From positions 62,001 to 126,000 of the forward strand of contig JAUZTG010000023.1 in assembly GCA_030734395.1 (NCBI GenBank): a stretch of DNA of 64,000 nt. Reading direction: 5' to 3'. Below the pieces are notes generated by a model. The model was not told the origin of the DNA and searched no databases. It worked only from the letters and a program-made list of their open reading frames with translations. Position numbers and translations under genes: made by a program. The stretch is from Sarocladium kiliense. Lineage: Eukaryota; Ascomycota; Sordariomycetes; Hypocreales; Sarocladiaceae. The stretch's first letter is position 1, and every line of letters starts with the position of its first letter. Positions 44,880 to 55,956 of this stretch are shown here, one piece after another.

Positions 44880-47800
44880 ATGGCCGATAACACAAACGGC
44901 GTCAACGGCAGGTCAGCCCCCAATGGCCGCGCCTCGTACGCTGAACGCCACAAGCCTGCGGATCACTTCATTGGAGGCAACCGTCTCTCCAATGCTCCAT
45001 CCAGCAAGGTCAAGGACTTCGTCGCCGAGAACGACGGCCACACAGTCATCACAAACGTGAGTCTTCCTCTGGACGGACAGGAGCCTTCCGAAGGCTGCCA
45101 ATGCGAGTCTTGCCGGATTCTTGAGAGGGGAGGAGCTGACGAGATTTGACACTCACAGGTCCTGATTGCCAATAACGGTATCGCTGCCGTCAAGGAGATT
45201 CGATCGGTGCGAAAATGGGCATACGAGGTGTTCGGCGACGAGAGGGCCATCCACTTTACGGTCATGGCCACCCCCGAAGATCTGCAAGCCAACGCCGACT
45301 ATATCCGTATGGCCGATCACTACGTTGAGGTCCCCGGAGGTACCAACAACCACAACTATGCCAATGTTGAGCTGATTGTCGACATTGCTGAGCGTATGAA
45401 TGTCCACGCCGTCTGGGCAGGTTGGTGAGTACACTGGATCCTGACGAGAAATACTGAAAGAGATTTGCTAACGGCCTGTCTATAGGGGCCACGCCTCCGA
45501 AAACCCGAAGCTGCCGGAATCTCTAGCTGCCTCACCCAAGAAGATCGTTTTCATCGGCCCACCAGGTTCCGCCATGCGTTCGCTTGGTGACAAAATTTCC
45601 TCTACAATCGTTGCACAGCACGCGGAGGTACCTTGCATTCCCTGGTCAGGAACCGGTGTGAGCCAGGTCGAGATCGATGATCAGGATATTGTCACCGTCC
45701 CTGACCACGTTTATGCAAAGGGCTGTGTCACCTCGTGGCAAGAGGGTCTCGAGAAGGCCAAAGAGATTGGCTTTCCAGTCATGATCAAAGCTTCTGAGGG
45801 TGGTGGTGGTAAGGGTATCCGCAAGGCTATTTCTGAGGATGGCTTTGAGGCGCTTTACAAGGCCGCCGCGAGCGAAATTCCCGGCTCCCCCATCTTCATC
45901 ATGAAGCTTGCTGGCAATGCTCGCCATCTCGAGGTTCAACTTTTGGCCGATCAGTACGGCAACAACATTTCTCTGTTTGGCCGTGACTGTTCCGTCCAGA
46001 GACGCCACCAGAAGATTATCGAGGAAGCCCCCGTTACTATCGCACGTGCTGATACCTTCCGTGCTATGGAGGAGGCAGCAGTCCGTCTTGGTCGCCTTGT
46101 AGGGTACGTTTCTGCTGGTACCGTCGAATACCTCTACTCACACGAGGACGACAAATTCTATTTCCTCGAGCTCAATCCCCGTCTCCAAGTTGAGCACCCT
46201 ACTACTGAGATGGTCAGTGGTGTGAACCTCCCCGCTGCCCAGCTCCAGGTTGCCATGGGTCTACCTCTCCACCGCATCCGCGACATTCGACTCCTCTACG
46301 GCGTCGACCCCAAGACTTCGAGCGAGATCGACTTCGAGTTCAAGCTCGAGGGTACTGAGCAGACGCAGCGCCGACCGGTCCCCAAGGGCCATACCACTGC
46401 CTGCCGAATCACCTCCGAAGATCCTGGTGAAGGCTTCAAGCCCTCAAACGGTGTGATGCACGAGCTCAACTTTCGCAGTAGCTCCAATGTCTGGGGTTAC
46501 TTCTCTGTGGGTACGCAGGGTGGTATTCACAGTTTCTCAGACAGTCAGTTCGGTCACATTTTCGCTTATGGCGAGAACCGTCAAGCCTCGAGGAAGCACA
46601 TGGTTGTCGCCTTGAAGGAACTCAGTATTCGTGGTGATTTCCGAACCACGGTTGAGTACCTGATCAAGCTTCTCGAGACCGATGCTTTCGAGAATAACAC
46701 CATCACCACCGGATGGCTTGACGAGCTAATCTCTAAGCGTCTGACTGCCGAGCGTCCGGATACTATGCTCGCTGTCATTTGTGGTGCCACGACTAAAGCG
46801 CACATTGCCAGCGAGGCTTGTATGGCGGAGTACCGCTCTGGTCTCGAGAAGGGCCAAGTTCCGTCCAAGGATATCCTGAAGACCGTTTTCAACATTGACT
46901 TCATCTACGAGGGTTTCCGTTACAAGTTCACGGCTACCCGTGCCAGCCAGGACAGCTATCACCTTTTCATCAACGGCTCACGCTGCACTGTTGGCGTTCG
47001 TGCCCTCAGTGACGGTGGTCTTCTGATCCTGCTCGACGGTCACAGCCACAACGTCTACTGGAAGGAGGAGGTTGGTGCGACCCGCATGTCGGTCGACTCC
47101 AAGACCTGCCTCCTTGAGCAGGAGAACGACCCTACTCAGCTCCGCACTCCTAGCCCCGGAAAGCTTGTCAAGTACTCTGTCGAGAACGGCGCGCACATCA
47201 AGGCTGGCCAAGCCTTCGCCGAAGTCGAGGTAATGAAGATGTATATGCCCCTTCTTGCTCAGGAAGATGGTATTGTGCAGCTCATCAAGCAGCCTGGAGC
47301 CACCCTTGAGGCTGGTGATATCCTCGGTATTCTCGCTCTCGACGATCCCAGCCGAGTTAAGCAGGCTCAGGCATTCGTTGACAAGCTCCCTCAGATTGGT
47401 CCTCCGGTTGTGGTTGGTACCAAGCCTGCTCAGCGCTTCTCCGTTCTCTTCAAGGTCCTCAACAGCATTCTTGACGGCTATGACAACTCTGTGATCATGG
47501 CACCTACGCTCAAGGAGATGATTGAGGTCTTGCGGGATCCCGAACTCCCTTACAGCGAATGGAATGCTCAGTTTGCCGCTTTCCATGCCCGCATGCCCCA
47601 GAAGCTCGATGCTCAGCTGACTCAGGTTGTTGACCGTGCACGATCAAGGCACAGTGAGTTTCCTGCCAAGGCGTTGAGCAAGACCTTCAACAAGTTCATG
47701 GAGGAGAATGTTCCTGCAAGCGACGTTGCTGCTCTCAAGGTCACTCTCGCGCCTCTCACCGATGTTCTCGCTATGTACGCCGAGGGACAGAAGGTTCGAG

Positions 47801-50800
47801 AGCTTGACGTTATTCGCGGCCTCCTCGAGAAGTACTGGGAGGTCGAGAGGCTCTTCACGAACCAACCTCAGGAGGATAGCGTCATCCTCACTCTGCGTGA
47901 CCAGCACAAGGAGGATATCATGACTGTTGTCCAAATCGTCTTGTCTCACAGCCGCGTCAGCGCCAAGAGTCTTCTTGTTGTGGCCATTTTGGAGGAATAT
48001 CGTCCCAACAAGCCCAATGTCGGCAATATTGGCAAGTACCTGCGCGAGACTCTTCGCAAGCTCACTGAGCTTCAGCTCTCGCGCTTCACCTCCAAGGTGT
48101 CTCTCAAGGCCCGCGAGATCATGATTCAGTGCTCTCTGCCGTCCCTTGAGGATCGCACTGCCCAGCTTGAACATATCCTGCGCTCTTCCGTCATCGAGTC
48201 CCGGTATGGTGAGTCTGGTTGGGACCACCGTGAGCCTAACTTCGACGTTATCAAGGAGGTGGTCGACTCCAAGTACACGGTCTTCGATGTCCTTACCGGA
48301 TTCTTCGCCCACGAGGACCCTTGGGTTAACCTTGCTTCTCTCGAGGTCTACATCCGCCGCGCATACCGTGCCTACGTGCTGAAGAAAATTGACTACCACT
48401 GTGACGATACCGAGAACCCTCAGTTCATTTCTTGGGACTTCCACCTTCGCAAGATTGGACAGACGGAGTTTGGGGTCCCTCTACAATCCCCGGCTGCCTC
48501 CACCCCAGGCACCCCTGGTGCGAGCGAGATGGGCATGATGGGCATGAGCCGCATTCACTCAGTCAGCGACATGTCTTACCTGACAGCCAAGGCTGAGGAG
48601 GAGCCTACTCGCAAGGGTGTTATCGTCCCTTGCCGTTACATCGATGATGCCGAAGAGATGCTTCAGAAAGCCCTCGAGGTTTTGAACTTCGACCAGAAGC
48701 AGAACCAGCGTGGTCCCGCGGCCAGCAAGCTCAAAGACGACCTTGTCAACCGCAGACGCCCCAATGCGCCGACTGCTCTGTCTAAGAAGGATGGCTCCGA
48801 GCTTTCGGCTGTTCTGAATGTCGCTGTGAGCGATGCTGAAGGCTCCAACGATCAAGAGATGATGTCGCGCATCCTCCCCCTTGTGGCTCAATTTAGAGAT
48901 GAACTCGCCGCTCGCCACGTTCGCCGCCTCACATTCATCTGCGGCCACAGCGATGGATCTTACCCCAGGTATTATACCTTCCGTGGGCCCGACTACCTTG
49001 AGGATGACTCCATCCGTCACATCGAGCCCGCTTTGGCTTTCCAGCTTGAGCTTGCGAGACTTAACAAATTTAACATCAAGCCTGTCTTCACAGAGAACAA
49101 GAACATCCACGTCTACGAGAGTATTGGCAAGACTGTCGATACGGACAAGCGCTACTTCACTCGCGCCGTGATCCGACCTGGTCGACTTCGTGACGAGATC
49201 CCTACTGCCGAGTACCTCATCTCCGAGGCTGACCGCGTCATCAACGACATCTTTGATGCCCTTGAGATCATTGGCAACAACAACTCTGATCTTAACCACA
49301 TCTTCATCAACTTTTCGCCCGTCTTCAAGCTTGATCCACAAGAGGTCGAAGCTAGTCTCCCTGGCTTCCTCGACCGCTTCGGTGCCCGTGCCTGGCGCCT
49401 GCGTGTTGCCCAGGGCGAGATCCGTATTGTCTGCACAGATCCCAACACTGGCGCTCCTTACCCTGTTCGCGTGATCATCACCAACACCTCTGGCTACATT
49501 GCCGATGTCGACATGTACGCTGAGCGCAAGTCAGAGCGCGGTGAATGGATCTTCCATAGCATCGGCGGCACTCGCGAGAAGGGTCCCATGCATCTGCTCC
49601 CAGTCAACACGCCTTATCCAACCAAGAACTGGCTCCAGCCTAAGCGTTACAAGGCTCACCTCATGGGCACGCAGTACGTCTATGATTTCCCGGAGCTCTT
49701 CCGCCAAGCCATTCAGAACAGTTGGACGAAGGCTGTCAAGGATCAACCAGCCCTCAGCGCCACTCAGCCCAAGGTTGGCGACTGCCTTACCTTCACAGAG
49801 CTTGTACTTGACGACAAGGACAGCCTTGAGGAGGTCAACCGCGAGCCTGGCACTAACAGCTGTGGTATGGTCGGTTGGGTCTTCCGTGCGCGCACCCCTG
49901 AGTACCCCAACGGCCGTCGTATCATTGTTGTTGCCAACGATATCACTTACAAGATCGGATCCTTCGGTCCCAAGGAAGACAACTTCTTCCACAAGTGCAC
50001 AGAGCTTGCCCGCAAGCTTGGCATTCCTCGTATCTACCTGTCTGCTAATTCGGGTGCTCGCCTTGGTCTGGCAGATGAGCTTATGCCTTATTTCAAGGTT
50101 GCCTGGAATGATCCTTCGCGTCAGGATGCTGGGTTCCGCTACCTGTACCTCGATGAAGAGAGCAAGAAGCGATTTGAGAAGTCTGTCGTCACCGAGGAGG
50201 TGTCTGAGGATGGTGAGAAGCGCCACAAAATCGTCACCATTGTTGGTGAACAGGATGGTCTGGGTGTAGAGTGTCTCCGGGGCTCTGGTCTCATCGCTGG
50301 AGGCACCAGCCGCGCGTACAACGACATCTTCACGGTTACCCTTGTCACTTGTCGCTCCGTGGGTATCGGTGCCTACCTCGTCCGTCTTGGACAGCGTGTT
50401 GTTCAGATCGAGGGCCAGCCTATCATTCTCACTGGTGCTCCTGCCCTCAACAACCTGCTCGGCCGTGAGGTTTACACGTCCAACCTTCAGCTTGGTGGCA
50501 CCCAGATCATGTACCGCAACGGTGTGTCTCACATGACTGCTAACGATGACTTCGCCGGTGTGGCAAAGATTGTCGAGTGGTTGGCTTTTGTTCCTGAGGT
50601 GCGCAACGGCCCGATCCCGCTCAGCCCCAGCAGGGATGACTGGGATCGTGATGTCGTCTACACCCCGCCGCAGAAGCAATCCTATGATGTCCGGTGGATG
50701 ATTGGAGGCAAACAGGACGACGATGGCTCATTCCAGCCTGGTCTGTTCGACAAGGACTCTTTTATCGAGACTCTCGGTGGATGGGCTAAGACCGTCGTCG

Positions 50801-51903
50801 TTGGACGTGCTCGTCTCGGTGGTATCCCTATGGGTGTCATTGCTGTCGAGACACGATCGGTTGAGAACATCACTCCTGCCGATCCTGCGAACCCAGACTC
50901 TATCGAGATGGTCAGCAACGAGGCCGGCGGTGTGTGGTACCCTAACTCCGCCTTCAAGACTGCCCAGGCCATCAACGACTTCAACAACGGCGAGCAGCTT
51001 CCGTTGATGATTCTCGCCAACTGGCGTGGTTTCTCCGGAGGCCAGCGTGACATGTACTACGAGGTGCTCAAGTACGGCTCGTATATTGTCGACGCTCTCG
51101 TCAAGTACGAGCAACCCATCTTCGTGTACATCCCTCCTTTCGGAGAGCTTCGTGGCGGCTCTTGGGTTGTCGTCGACCCGACTATTAATCCTACCATGAT
51201 GGAAATGTACGCTGATGCTGAGGCTCGTGGCGGTGTGCTCGAACCCGAGGGTATCATTGGTATCAAGTACCGCAAGGATAAGCAGCTTGAGACGATGGCT
51301 CGCATGGATCAGACTTATGCCGCACTGAAGAAGCAGCTCGAGGACAAGTCTTTGACTCCCGAGCAGGCCGGCGAGATCAAGGAGAAGATGAGTGCCCGCG
51401 AGAAGCAGCTGCTTCCCGTGTACGCTCAGATCGCAGTTCAATTTGCCGATCTGCACGACCGCGCAGGCCGCATGCAGGCCAAGGGTGTTATCCGCGACCA
51501 GCTGGAGTGGACCAACTCGCGTCGCTACTTCTACTGGCGTCTGCGCCGCCGCCTCAATGAGGAGTTCGTCCTCAAGCGCATGTCCGCCAGCTCGCTCGCC
51601 AAGTCTCAACAAGAGCGTGGTTCCGACAACGTCGAGCAGCGTGCTCGCCACCTGCTCCTGCTCAAGAGCTGGTCGAACATCGTTGACTGGGACAAGGATG
51701 ACAAGGCGGTTGTTGAGTGGTATGAGAACCAGCGCAAGACTATTGGCGAGAAGGTCGCGAACCTCAAGGCCGAGACACTGGCGGAGGACGTGGCCAGCCT
51801 TGTGCGCGGCGGTAAGAAGGCCGGCTGGACTGGTGTGAGAGATGTCCTGAGGGTGATGCCGGTGGAGGAACGTGAGGAGATTCTCAAGTACCTGCGGGAC
51901 TAA
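44880..51903 (+). CDS. acc1: Acetyl-CoA carboxylase, multifunctional cytosolic enzyme
   Basis: Makes malonyl-CoA from acetyl-CoA, bicarbonate and ATP, the committed step of fatty-acid synthesis. Exons 44880-45056, 45159-45424 and 45486-51903 join in frame to 2286 residues, normal for fungal ACC. Order: a short N-terminal tail; biotin carboxylase from VLIANNGIAAVKEIRS with the ATP-grasp loop EGGGGKGIRKA and ELNPRLQVEHPTTE; the biotin carrier with EVMKM, biotin lysine about residue 732; the long central domain; and the carboxyltransferase halves with ANSGARLGLADE and, later, ANWRGFSGGQRDMY. The start ATG at 44880 is followed by the usual hydrophilic tail. Both introns are in the 5' part, as in many fungi. 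Strong codon bias leaves long antisense open frames that are not genes. Essential in related fungi. Confidence 0.98.
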
Positions 51904-52344
51904 AAGAGGATGAGTGTAGGTCGATGTGAGAGATGTTGTTCTTCGAAGATGATGTTTTGCTAGAATAGCGTTCTTGACTTTTGGGTTTCGATGTACCGCC
52001 GCTGGCTGGGTCTGTTCGCCTGGTGGCCTGTTCGGTTGGGGGACTGGATGGGATACAAGCACTGGAGGCAGGCTTGGCTGGATGGCGGTTGTGTATTCAC
52101 GGCGTCAGGATGGATGGGGAAGAGAGCATGTGTCGAATAGTACAATGATATTACATGTTCAACCATTGCTGCTATGTCACAAGAGATGTCATCCGGTACC
52201 TATGACGTTCCCGGTGTTCTTCGTTGCAACTTCCCATGTCATCACTCCTGTAGATTATACACATGTGTTCGTTCAGTATCCAAGAATCTCACAAGAGTCT
52301 TCGACATGTGCCAATTGCTCCTACTATGGCTGTCCTTGCAGTCC
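51904..52344. other. Convergent gap between acetyl-CoA carboxylase and BolA-like genes
   Basis: 441 bp holding both 3' sides. Nothing else seen. Confidence 0.5.
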
Positions 52345-52782
52345 TCAAGCCTCAGGCACGGTTGTCCGAATCTGCACGCCGTGCCACTCCTTGATCACGT
52401 CCCCCAACGCAGCATTGACCATCCTCTGCTGTTTTAACATAGTCTTCCCTCTGAAATCCTCGGCTGTCACCTCGATAGCATACATGCTGCCGCAGCCACC
52501 CGAGATGTCCTGGACGAGCAGGTGGGTGACGGGGCCGGTGAGCTTGGAACGGAGGATATCTGCGATGGATGTTTCGGCGGCGGACATGGAAGCGGACTCG
52601 GTGTCGGCAGGAGCGAGGCGTCGGGTGGTCGTTGTGAAGAGGCGGGTAGCGGCAAGGGAAGGACTGGGAGATAGCCTAATCGGAGTAGCGAGCGAGCGTC
52701 TGAGGGTTGCTGTGGCTGCTGGGCGCAGGGTGCTTCGCGCTGAGCGCAGGAGAGCGTATCTGCAAGATTGGCAGATCATCAT
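52345..52782 (-). CDS. Mitochondrial BolA-like protein (BOLA3/Bol3 type)
   Basis: Small protein that, with a monothiol glutaredoxin, helps pass iron-sulfur clusters to mitochondrial targets such as lipoyl synthase. A single exon of 145 residues. Seen: an Arg/Ser/Ala-rich N-terminus with no acidic residue for its first 55 or more positions, a typical mitochondrial presequence; then the BolA fold from ADILRSKL, with the cluster-ligand cysteine in GGCGSMYAI and the conserved histidine in KEWHGVQI, and the DFRGKTMLKQQRMVNAAL helix block that is characteristic of the BOLA3 branch. The first ATG, at 52782, is chosen; a second in-frame Met follows at once. It lies tail to tail with acetyl-CoA carboxylase. 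Confidence 0.92.
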   Translation of the reverse strand: MMICQSCRYALLRSARSTLRPAATATLRRSLATPIRLSPSPSLAATRLFTTTTRRLAPADTESASMSAAETSIADILRSKLTGPVTHLLVQDISGGCGSMYAIEVTAEDFRGKTMLKQQRMVNAALGDVIKEWHGVQIRTTVPEA

Positions 52783-53525
52783 TGCTGCTGTTTGTATGCT
52801 TGGATCTGTTCGAAGCGTCTTGTTTGCAAATGGAACTTGATTGGGCCGTCGAGGTACACCGGTCGGGGCTGATTTTGCTGGGGTTGAAAGCTGGGAGGAT
52901 AGATTTCTGAGGCCGATGACGATGTTTGCCGACGCGTGCCGATGGGAATTTTCTCAACAGGAAGTACAGCAGTGCTACAGTGGGAATTGAGCGCTGATGG
53001 CGGGGGCTTACAGGGGATGGGGATCACTGAGGCAATGGGCCAATGAGAGAGCAGATGTTTACAAGGCATAGGAAGGTAGCGACAGTTCCATTGAGGGTGC
53101 GTGGCAAGGTAGATAGAGACAACAGAGTGGGAATGTAGAAGAACAGAGGAAGACAATGTCTTGTCAGCTCTCAATGACAGGAATACAACACGGTGGTCTC
53201 ATACTGCGCTCGTGGGACGCAAGCAACAAGAGGCGAATGTTGAAGCAAGAAGGGCAAACCAGCGAGAGCTGGGAGGCAAGGACCCTTTGACGTGGCTTGC
53301 CTCCATCCATTAGCCGACGAAGGACAGAAAAGAAGCTTGTGATGGTGTATACAGTGTAGTTTGTGAGCATGCAGAGTATCCAGCGTACTCCGTACTATCG
53401 GTCGGGCATAGACGCTGAACCTCGCCAAGACGGGAAGGTCGATGGATGGGGGGAGCGCTGTGCCTGGAAGGGAACGCGACCGACGCTACAGAAGTGCCCG
53501 AGGCAAGGTATCTATGCCACGGTCC

Positions 53526-53543
53526 GTCTGTCTGTCTGTCTGT
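53526..53543. repeat. GTCT microsatellite, four units
   Basis: Four tandem GTCT units plus GT, in the intergenic region. Short and of no evident function. Confidence 0.85.
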
Positions 53544-55786
53544 AAAGACGCAGGGCGAGCGATAGATAAGTTGGGGGTTGGGTGCGCCACGATCAAATCT
53601 TGATTCGACTGGTGACTGGAAGCAGGACTTTTGCATAGTTGTGGCCAATTTTGTACGCATGTCTTTCCCCTTGAGGGTGTTGGGTTGAGACATGAGACAC
53701 ACCAAGTACACGGACTACCTTATCCCGTGCCATCTGTGCCGCAGGAATACTCAGTTGATTTGCAGCTCGAAAGATAAGGCATAAGAAGTTCTTGGAAGTC
53801 AGGGATCCCCCAGCGCACCCTCCCGGGCCCATCGATTGATCTACAGCCCAGAGCTGTCGGGTGTCTATCATCCAGGATTCCCCTCTGCAAGTGTCACACT
53901 GCCAAGGAGTGAAGCCATGTCATTGTCGCGTTTTGCAACCTACAAGACCCTGTAGAGTCCATAGCAGTTAGCTAGGAGCGAAGAGGGCTGTCGCTCAAGG
54001 CGAGCGAATTCACCGCAGCATCAATGTTGTGTATGTAGACCCATGCTGTCCGATCGACGGCTCTGGACCGCTCTGTCAATGGGGCCTTGTGCTTCATCAA
54101 CATGGGTTGATTGTGAGAACGGACGATGCTTCAGGCAGGGGAAAGATAGGAGATGGAGCCAGCCGCCCGTATTCAGTGTCAAGACCCCTGTATTGCACTG
54201 CCGGGTGCCGATTGAGTGCTGGTCGCTCCACAAAGTCCGACGAGGTACATGCTGTGTGGTGCTTCGTGATGCGGATGGTTGATCCTCATCTAGTGCTTGT
54301 GAGAAGTAGGTCTTCAGCAGGCATGAAAATCCATTAGTCGCAGGGAAAAAAAGAAAGTTTATCCTTAATCAGGTGCTAACAGGAGGCTACTCTAATTCAT
54401 CTGACATATTGCCCAGCCTAAGCCGAGATTCAGGGGCAATGCCATGTCCTCCAGTGATTAGTGATTATGGTGTACCATCGCACGTACCTGCTGGAGAACG
54501 TATGTCAACAACGAGACAAGCACAGCTTTCTTGGGGCACCGAGCTCAACGAAAGGAACACAATCCTAGCCTAGGGGGCGATCCGCCATAGATTCTCCAAG
54601 AAGTCGAATCGCGGCATCACAAGGCCTTCTGCTTCTCCATCGCCCAGGACAAAAAGGTCCCCTGCGCACGCGCCCCGGCTTTCACTAGAGGAGGGGCGCC
54701 ACGCCGGGACTCGGGACTGCGAGAGCTTCCCGATTAGGTAGGTCGATGGCCAGTCTGTTCGGTCAATCAATCAATCAGTCTTTCGACACACCCAACGACG
54801 GCAGACCACTCACTCATTCACCTGCTGGGCCCTTCCCTCGTCCTCTTGCAAAGTCCACTAGGCCTTGTTTCCTGAAGTTTGTCGCATATTGGATCGGCAG
54901 CCCACAGATGCCTGTGATTCGCCGTCTCAGCGAACGGGTGCACTTACACCACGTCCCATCGTCTGTAAAGGAGAGGATCCTCAAGACCCAGACACTTCGT
55001 ACCTGCTTGTCTGGGATGCAATTCACTCCAGTTCGCACGACATGGGCTTCGACCCCTGTACGGAGGACTCCCTCGTCCAATCTTCGTCTGCTCCACGTTG
55101 TACCGTGAGCCGTTTCTCCGAATCTGCTCATCCCCTTTCCCACTTTCCCATCGTCATGGACTTGGCAATCTCGTTCAAGAGCCATTGAGATGCTCCTTCC
55201 CCTCGATTGCTCATGTCACTTGTCGTGCTCTTGTCTGTTTGTGCATCTATCAGCAAGAGGTAATCTCGATAGCCGGGCCACATACACACTCACTAGGCAA
55301 GCACGCGCTAACCATAAGGTAACCTTGTCCTGTCCCCTTTTATCCACTAAGCACGGAACTCCTCAAGATACGGGCCAAGCCAGAAACCCGCTCTCATCCC
55401 GGTTCACGGCATTGTCGTCCAACAGCATCCCCGATTCCTCCACCCCTCTTGCAGCAGGAAACGAACAGGGGTCGACGAGGGGCGAACAACAGCTGCCGCA
55501 CACATACAACAGAGGCACTTCTGTATAACCACATCTCGCGTACACACACCCACCGCCCCGCGAACCACGCGAGCTGCCTTTGTGAGTTGCATCGCGCCAT
55601 TATAATTGGCGTCTGTTGATCAGATTGATGGTCCCGCCTCCTCTTCAATCTTGTAACCCCTCCCAACAGGGAACGGAGATCCCTGCGCGCGATGCAACGC
55701 TGGAGCTCGGCTGTAGAGTTGCGACATCTTGGCCGGGGTATCTATCGCTGGCTCGGCGCGCGTCTGTTGTAGTGTGTGAGATGTTA

Positions 55787-55794
55787 TATAAATG
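55787..55794 (+). promoter_or_regulatory. TATA box of the subtilisin gene
   Basis: TATATAAA fits the TATAWAAR consensus and lies 163 bp before the start codon, at a distance normal for an inducible secreted-enzyme gene with a leader of roughly 100 bases. Confidence 0.5.
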
Positions 55795-55956
55795 AATTGG
55801 AGCGAGCTTCCCTGTCCGTTCCAAGAGCAAGGTAGCTCAACCTCTCGTTTCCGTCTCTACGCCTGTGAGGAAAAGCTTCGCTGGAAGGCTGTAGGCAGTG
55901 AGCGTGACCTATCGGGAATTTTTACGTCTTTCGCTTTCTTATAGCATTGACCCAGC

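Larger units (their letters stand above)
52783..55956. other. Large intergenic region upstream of the subtilisin and the BolA-like gene
   Basis: 3.2 kb with no supportable gene. Frames up to about 130 codons (52779-53174, 53310-53711, minus strand) have no motifs. It carries a short GTCT repeat at 53526-53543, a TCAA run at 54763-54778 and a TATA box near the subtilisin. The two flanking genes are divergent, so both promoters lie here. Confidence 0.5.

Noticed and set aside
49531..52062. Long minus-strand open frames (382 and 444 codons) across the acetyl-CoA carboxylase 3' half
   Set aside because: They mirror strong codon bias in the carboxylase; products show no motif. Antisense open frames are expected here.
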